Origin: Candidatus Woesearchaeota archaeon
GTDB lineage: Archaea; Nanobdellota; Nanobdellia; Woesearchaeales; J091
Reading direction: 5' to 3'
Assembly (NCBI GenBank): GCA_003695045.1
Contig: RFJB01000142.1
Coordinates: 1-8,982 of the forward strand
Length of the DNA: 8,982 nt
The position numbers and the translations under genes were made by a program. The notes below the pieces were generated by a model. That model did not search any database. It worked only from the letters and a program-made list of their open reading frames with translations, and was not told the DNA's origin. This document shows, one piece after another, positions 6,548 to 8,982 of this stretch; position 1 is the stretch's first letter; every line of letters starts with the position of its first letter.

Positions 6548-7141
6548 ATGAAATCAAGAAAATGGTGCCTGTTTGACCTTCATGATACGCTGGTTTCCAA
6601 CAACATCTACATGGCGCTTTATCAGCCGGTCATTACGCGGCTTATCTCGGAGAAGGGAATCGGATTCTCCAGGTTGAACAGCGAGATAGAGCGGCTTAAG
6701 GGATTGAGCGGGAAAAGCCGCGCAGACACTTACGACTTGTGCGAGAGTTTTAACGCGCTCGATATTTACTATCAGGAGCTTGCAAGGCAGTTGGAGAGAG
6801 TGAAAACGAGAAGCGATGTTGCCAAGCTCTTTGATGCCCTTAACGAGATGGGAAAAAAGATAGGAATCGTGTCCAACTCGCATGTCAAGACGGTGAGGAT
6901 GGTTCTGGAGCATCATAACCTCATCGACAAGGTGGAGTTCATATTTTGCAGGGAGCACGGCGGAAGCAAGGATTCTCTCTCTTTCTGGAACAAACTGATG
7001 AAAAAGCATTCTCTGGACCCTGACGACCTGCTTTTGATTGACAATGATGAGGCAGCAATTGAGAATGCGCAGGTTCTCGGGATAAAAACGCTGAAGGTTG
7101 CGGGCCCTGTTGGATTTTCGCTTATAAAATACATAACATGA
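6548..7141 (+). CDS. HAD-superfamily hydrolase with altered motif I
   Basis: The 197-residue protein has the four HAD motifs: FDLHDTL (nucleophile D10), IVSNS (S109), a lysine in GGSKDS (K141) and LLIDNDEAA (D165, D167). A helical cap of about 70-80 residues lies between motifs I and II, as in subclass I phosphatases, and the protein is soluble. These enzymes mostly hydrolyse phosphate esters such as nucleotides and sugar phosphates in the cytoplasm; the substrate cannot be read here. The odd point is motif I: the usual DxD acid/base aspartate is replaced by H12, followed by D13. The last bases overlap the first possible ATG of the HAM1 gene (ATGA), so the two are one unit, and a nucleotide-linked role is a fair inference. 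Confidence 0.85.
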   Translation: MKSRKWCLFDLHDTLVSNNIYMALYQPVITRLISEKGIGFSRLNSEIERLKGLSGKSRADTYDLCESFNALDIYYQELARQLERVKTRSDVAKLFDALNEMGKKIGIVSNSHVKTVRMVLEHHNLIDKVEFIFCREHGGSKDSLSFWNKLMKKHSLDPDDLLLIDNDEAAIENAQVLGIKTLKVAGPVGFSLIKYIT

Positions 7142-7152
7142 TGTGGTTTCAG

Positions 7153-7728
7153 ATGGAAAAGCCAAGAGTGACTCTCATAACGCACAACAAGAACAAGATT
7201 AAAGAGTTCAAGAGCGTCTTAGAGCCCGAAGTGGAAGTGGAAGTTCTTGAACTGGAGTATCCTGAACTGAGAAGCGACGAAGCAGAGGAGATTGTGAAGC
7301 TTGCTGCGAAGCAGCTTGCAGAAAAGACGGGAAAGCGGGTGGTGGTGGAGGACTCCGGTTTTCACATAAAGGCGCTGTCCGGTTTTCCCGGAACATGCAC
7401 AGCGTATGTTCATAAGAGAATTGGCAACAGGGGCTTTCTGAAGCTTATGGAAGGAGTGAAGAACAGAGAGGTCTTCTATAAGTCAGCCATAGGGCTTTGC
7501 AGTCCTGGCGGGACGCCTGTTGTTTTCACAGGTGTTGAGAGAGGCAGAATGTCCTTAAAGGAGAGAGGCATGAACGGATGGGGGCAGGACCCCATATTTA
7601 TTCCGGAGGGAAAGAGAAAGACGTACGGAGAAACGAGAAAGCCGGGCGATGTCAACCGCTTTAGATACATGGCTCTGGCCAAACTTAAAGAATACCTGTT
7701 AAATGATACTACTCCTGATTCACACTAA
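7153..7728 (+). CDS. HAM1/RdgB-family non-canonical purine NTP pyrophosphatase
   Basis: The 191-residue protein follows the HAM1 (ITPase) pattern: the N-terminal strand and loop LITHNKNKIKEF (T10, N12, K15), VVEDSGF (66-69) followed by SGFPGT, and GWGQDPIFIPEG near 142-153, then KTYGE. The family hydrolyses XTP, ITP and dITP to monophosphates plus pyrophosphate, keeping deaminated purines out of RNA and DNA. The usual late SHR motif is not intact; the corresponding segment reads DVNRFRYMALAKL, about two residues shorter, so substrate range may differ. ATG 7153 is chosen because it starts just before the first strand; ATG 7138 and 7141, which overlap the HAD stop, would add five or four residues, and ribosome binding evidence is weak for all. 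The overlap or near-abutment implies co-expression with the HAD hydrolase. Confidence 0.88.
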   Translation: MEKPRVTLITHNKNKIKEFKSVLEPEVEVEVLELEYPELRSDEAEEIVKLAAKQLAEKTGKRVVVEDSGFHIKALSGFPGTCTAYVHKRIGNRGFLKLMEGVKNREVFYKSAIGLCSPGGTPVVFTGVERGRMSLKERGMNGWGQDPIFIPEGKRKTYGETRKPGDVNRFRYMALAKLKEYLLNDTTPDSH

Positions 7729-7730
7729 AT

Positions 7731-7740
7731 CTTTTTAATA
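7731..7740 (+). promoter_or_regulatory. TATA-like promoter element for the P-type ATPase
   Basis: CTTTTTAATA follows the HAM1 stop by two bases. The expected transcript start, about 26 bases on, coincides with ATG 7762, and no clear ribosome binding site lies between, so a leaderless message is likely. Confidence 0.45.
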
Positions 7741-7761
7741 ACGCCGGAAAAAGATGTTCTC

Positions 7762-8982
7762 ATGTATCTTAAGGACGCTTACTCCCGTTCAGTTCCGGAA
7801 CTGCTGAGGCTTCTCAAGACAACAGAGAGGGGTCTGCCGGAAGAAGCGGTGTCCGAACGCCTCAAGGTCTTCGGCCCGAACATTCTGCCCGAGCAGAAGT
7901 CCGACTCAGCACTGCAAATTCTGCTGAAGCAGCTGCGCAGCGTTCTTGTTTACATCCTTCTCTTTGCAGCCACAATATCCTACATAACTCATCAGAAGAT
8001 AGAGTTCTTTGTCATAGTTTCAATAATTGTTTTCACAGTCATGATTGGCTTCCTGGAGGAGTACAAGGCGGCCAGGGAGATGGATGCCCTGAAGAAGCTC
8101 ACACCCAGATATGCAAAGGTTGTGAGGAACGGCGAGAAGAAGGAAGTTCCTGCCGAAAATATCGTTCCGGGAGATATAATTGTAATAGAGAGGGGCAACA
8201 TCATTCCCGCTGACGCCCGCATAATAGAAGCGAACAACCTTCAGGTTGACGAGTCAATGCTTACCGGCGAGTCGGTAACCGTTCACAAGCAGGAGAAGGT
8301 TCTGCCTGAGAACACGCCTCTTGCCAATCAGAGCAACCTCGTGTTTAACGGCACTCAGGTTATCAACGGAGACGGAATTGCCGTTGTTATAAGAACCGGC
8401 AAGAATTCCTATCTCGGGCATGTGTCCCAGCTTATGAAAGACACTAAAAAGCAGGAAACTCCCCTGCTTAAACGCCTTGACCGGCTGAGCACGCAGGTGG
8501 CTGTTTCTGTAATAGTGCTCTGCGCTTTCGTTTTCGTTGTGGGCATTGTTCAGGGAAAGTCCTGGATTGAGATGGCAATGATTGCGTCTGCAGTTGCTGT
8601 GTCCGGCATACCTGAATCACTGCCCACTGTTGTCGCTGTCGCGCTTTCATCAGGAGTCAAGAGAATGGCAAAGAAGAACGCCATAGTGAAGCAGCTGCCT
8701 GCCGTTGAGACGCTTGGGTCCACAACTGTTATCTGCACCGACAAGACAGGAACTCTCACGCAGAACAAGATGGTAATCGAGAGGGTATTCACTCTTGATA
8801 CCGAAGTCAATGTTACCGGAAAGGGCTTTGAGCCGGACGGCGTCTTCCTGAGCGAGGAAGCGGAGATTGACCCGAAGAATCATAAAACGATTTCCAAGCT
8901 GATAGAGATAGGCGTGCTGTGCAACAATTCCGAACTGAAATACAAGGACAATGAGTGGACTGTTGACGGTGAAGTTACCGAA
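7762..8982 (+). CDS. P-type cation-transporting ATPase (P2 type), N-terminal part
   Basis: The first 407 residues of a membrane ion pump are present; the frame is open at the right edge. Order: an N-terminal cation ATPase domain (about 1-60, with RLKVFGPNILP), membrane helices M1 and M2 (about 60-97), the actuator domain with MLTGES (166-171), helices M3 and M4 (about 244-296) with PESLP at 284-288, and the phosphorylation motif ICTDKTGTLTQNKM (phospho-Asp D327). The start of the nucleotide-binding domain follows. The layout and the M4 proline-glutamate motif fit the P2A/P2B-like calcium or related cation pumps, driven by ATP, not the heavy-metal P1B type, as there is no CPC motif or N-terminal metal-binding domain. 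E285 would match the ion-binding Glu of SERCA, but a Ser replaces the usual Gly after it. The ion cannot be fixed without M5-M6. ATG 7762 fits the promoter distance. Confidence 0.92.
   Translation, partial: MYLKDAYSRSVPELLRLLKTTERGLPEEAVSERLKVFGPNILPEQKSDSALQILLKQLRSVLVYILLFAATISYITHQKIEFFVIVSIIVFTVMIGFLEEYKAAREMDALKKLTPRYAKVVRNGEKKEVPAENIVPGDIIVIERGNIIPADARIIEANNLQVDESMLTGESVTVHKQEKVLPENTPLANQSNLVFNGTQVINGDGIAVVIRTGKNSYLGHVSQLMKDTKKQETPLLKRLDRLSTQVAVSVIVLCAFVFVVGIVQGKSWIEMAMIASAVAVSGIPESLPTVVAVALSSGVKRMAKKNAIVKQLPAVETLGSTTVICTDKTGTLTQNKMVIERVFTLDTEVNVTGKGFEPDGVFLSEEAEIDPKNHKTISKLIEIGVLCNNSELKYKDNEWTVDGEVTE

Noticed and set aside
6554..7165. 203-codon open frame on the - strand covering the whole HAD gene
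   Set aside because: It is slightly longer than the HAD gene but shows no recognisable motif, while the + frame has all HAD motifs, a promoter and coupling to the next gene.

Overview
The window is most likely archaeal chromosomal DNA. TATA/BRE-like boxes sit about 25 bases before predicted transcript starts. Several genes use AGGTGAT- or GGTGGT-type ribosome binding sites, and two genes look leaderless. The asparaginyl-tRNA synthetase is of the archaeal type, and an archaeal-style M29 aminopeptidase ends at the left edge. Two genes are instead of bacterial type: a long aspartyl-tRNA synthetase with the GAD insertion, and a 380-residue tRNA-guanine transglycosylase without an archaeal PUA tail. 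This mix is seen in lineages with much bacterial gene uptake, such as some DPANN archaea, but I cannot name a phylum from this sequence alone. Gene density is high, no gap exceeds 160 bases, and I see no mobile element, CRISPR array, tRNA or rRNA gene.

Left to right on the + strand: the 3' end of an M29 aminopeptidase; a metallo-beta-lactamase-fold hydrolase coupled to it; a promoter; then aspS and a YbaK-type aminoacyl-tRNA deacylase as a probable operon. On the - strand, converging on these, are an Lrp/AsnC regulator and, upstream of it, tgt. A compact intergenic region of 143 bases with a near-palindromic TATA element separates tgt from the divergent asnS. After asnS come a HAD-family phosphatase and a HAM1-type NTP pyrophosphatase that overlap or nearly abut. 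The window ends inside a P-type cation ATPase, of which 407 residues are present.

The central 4-5 kb have a common theme. AspRS, AsnRS and a tRNA-guanine transglycosylase act on tRNA-Asp and tRNA-Asn (classical TGT modifies G34 of the Asp, Asn, His and Tyr tRNAs), and a tRNA-editing-domain protein and an Lrp/AsnC regulator lie among them. The TGT has several changed residues in the base-binding pocket, and the AspRS carries a histidine where bacterial non-discriminating AspRS enzymes do. These are the main points worth testing. The HAD and HAM1 proteins, both with altered signature motifs, form a second probable unit in nucleotide housekeeping.
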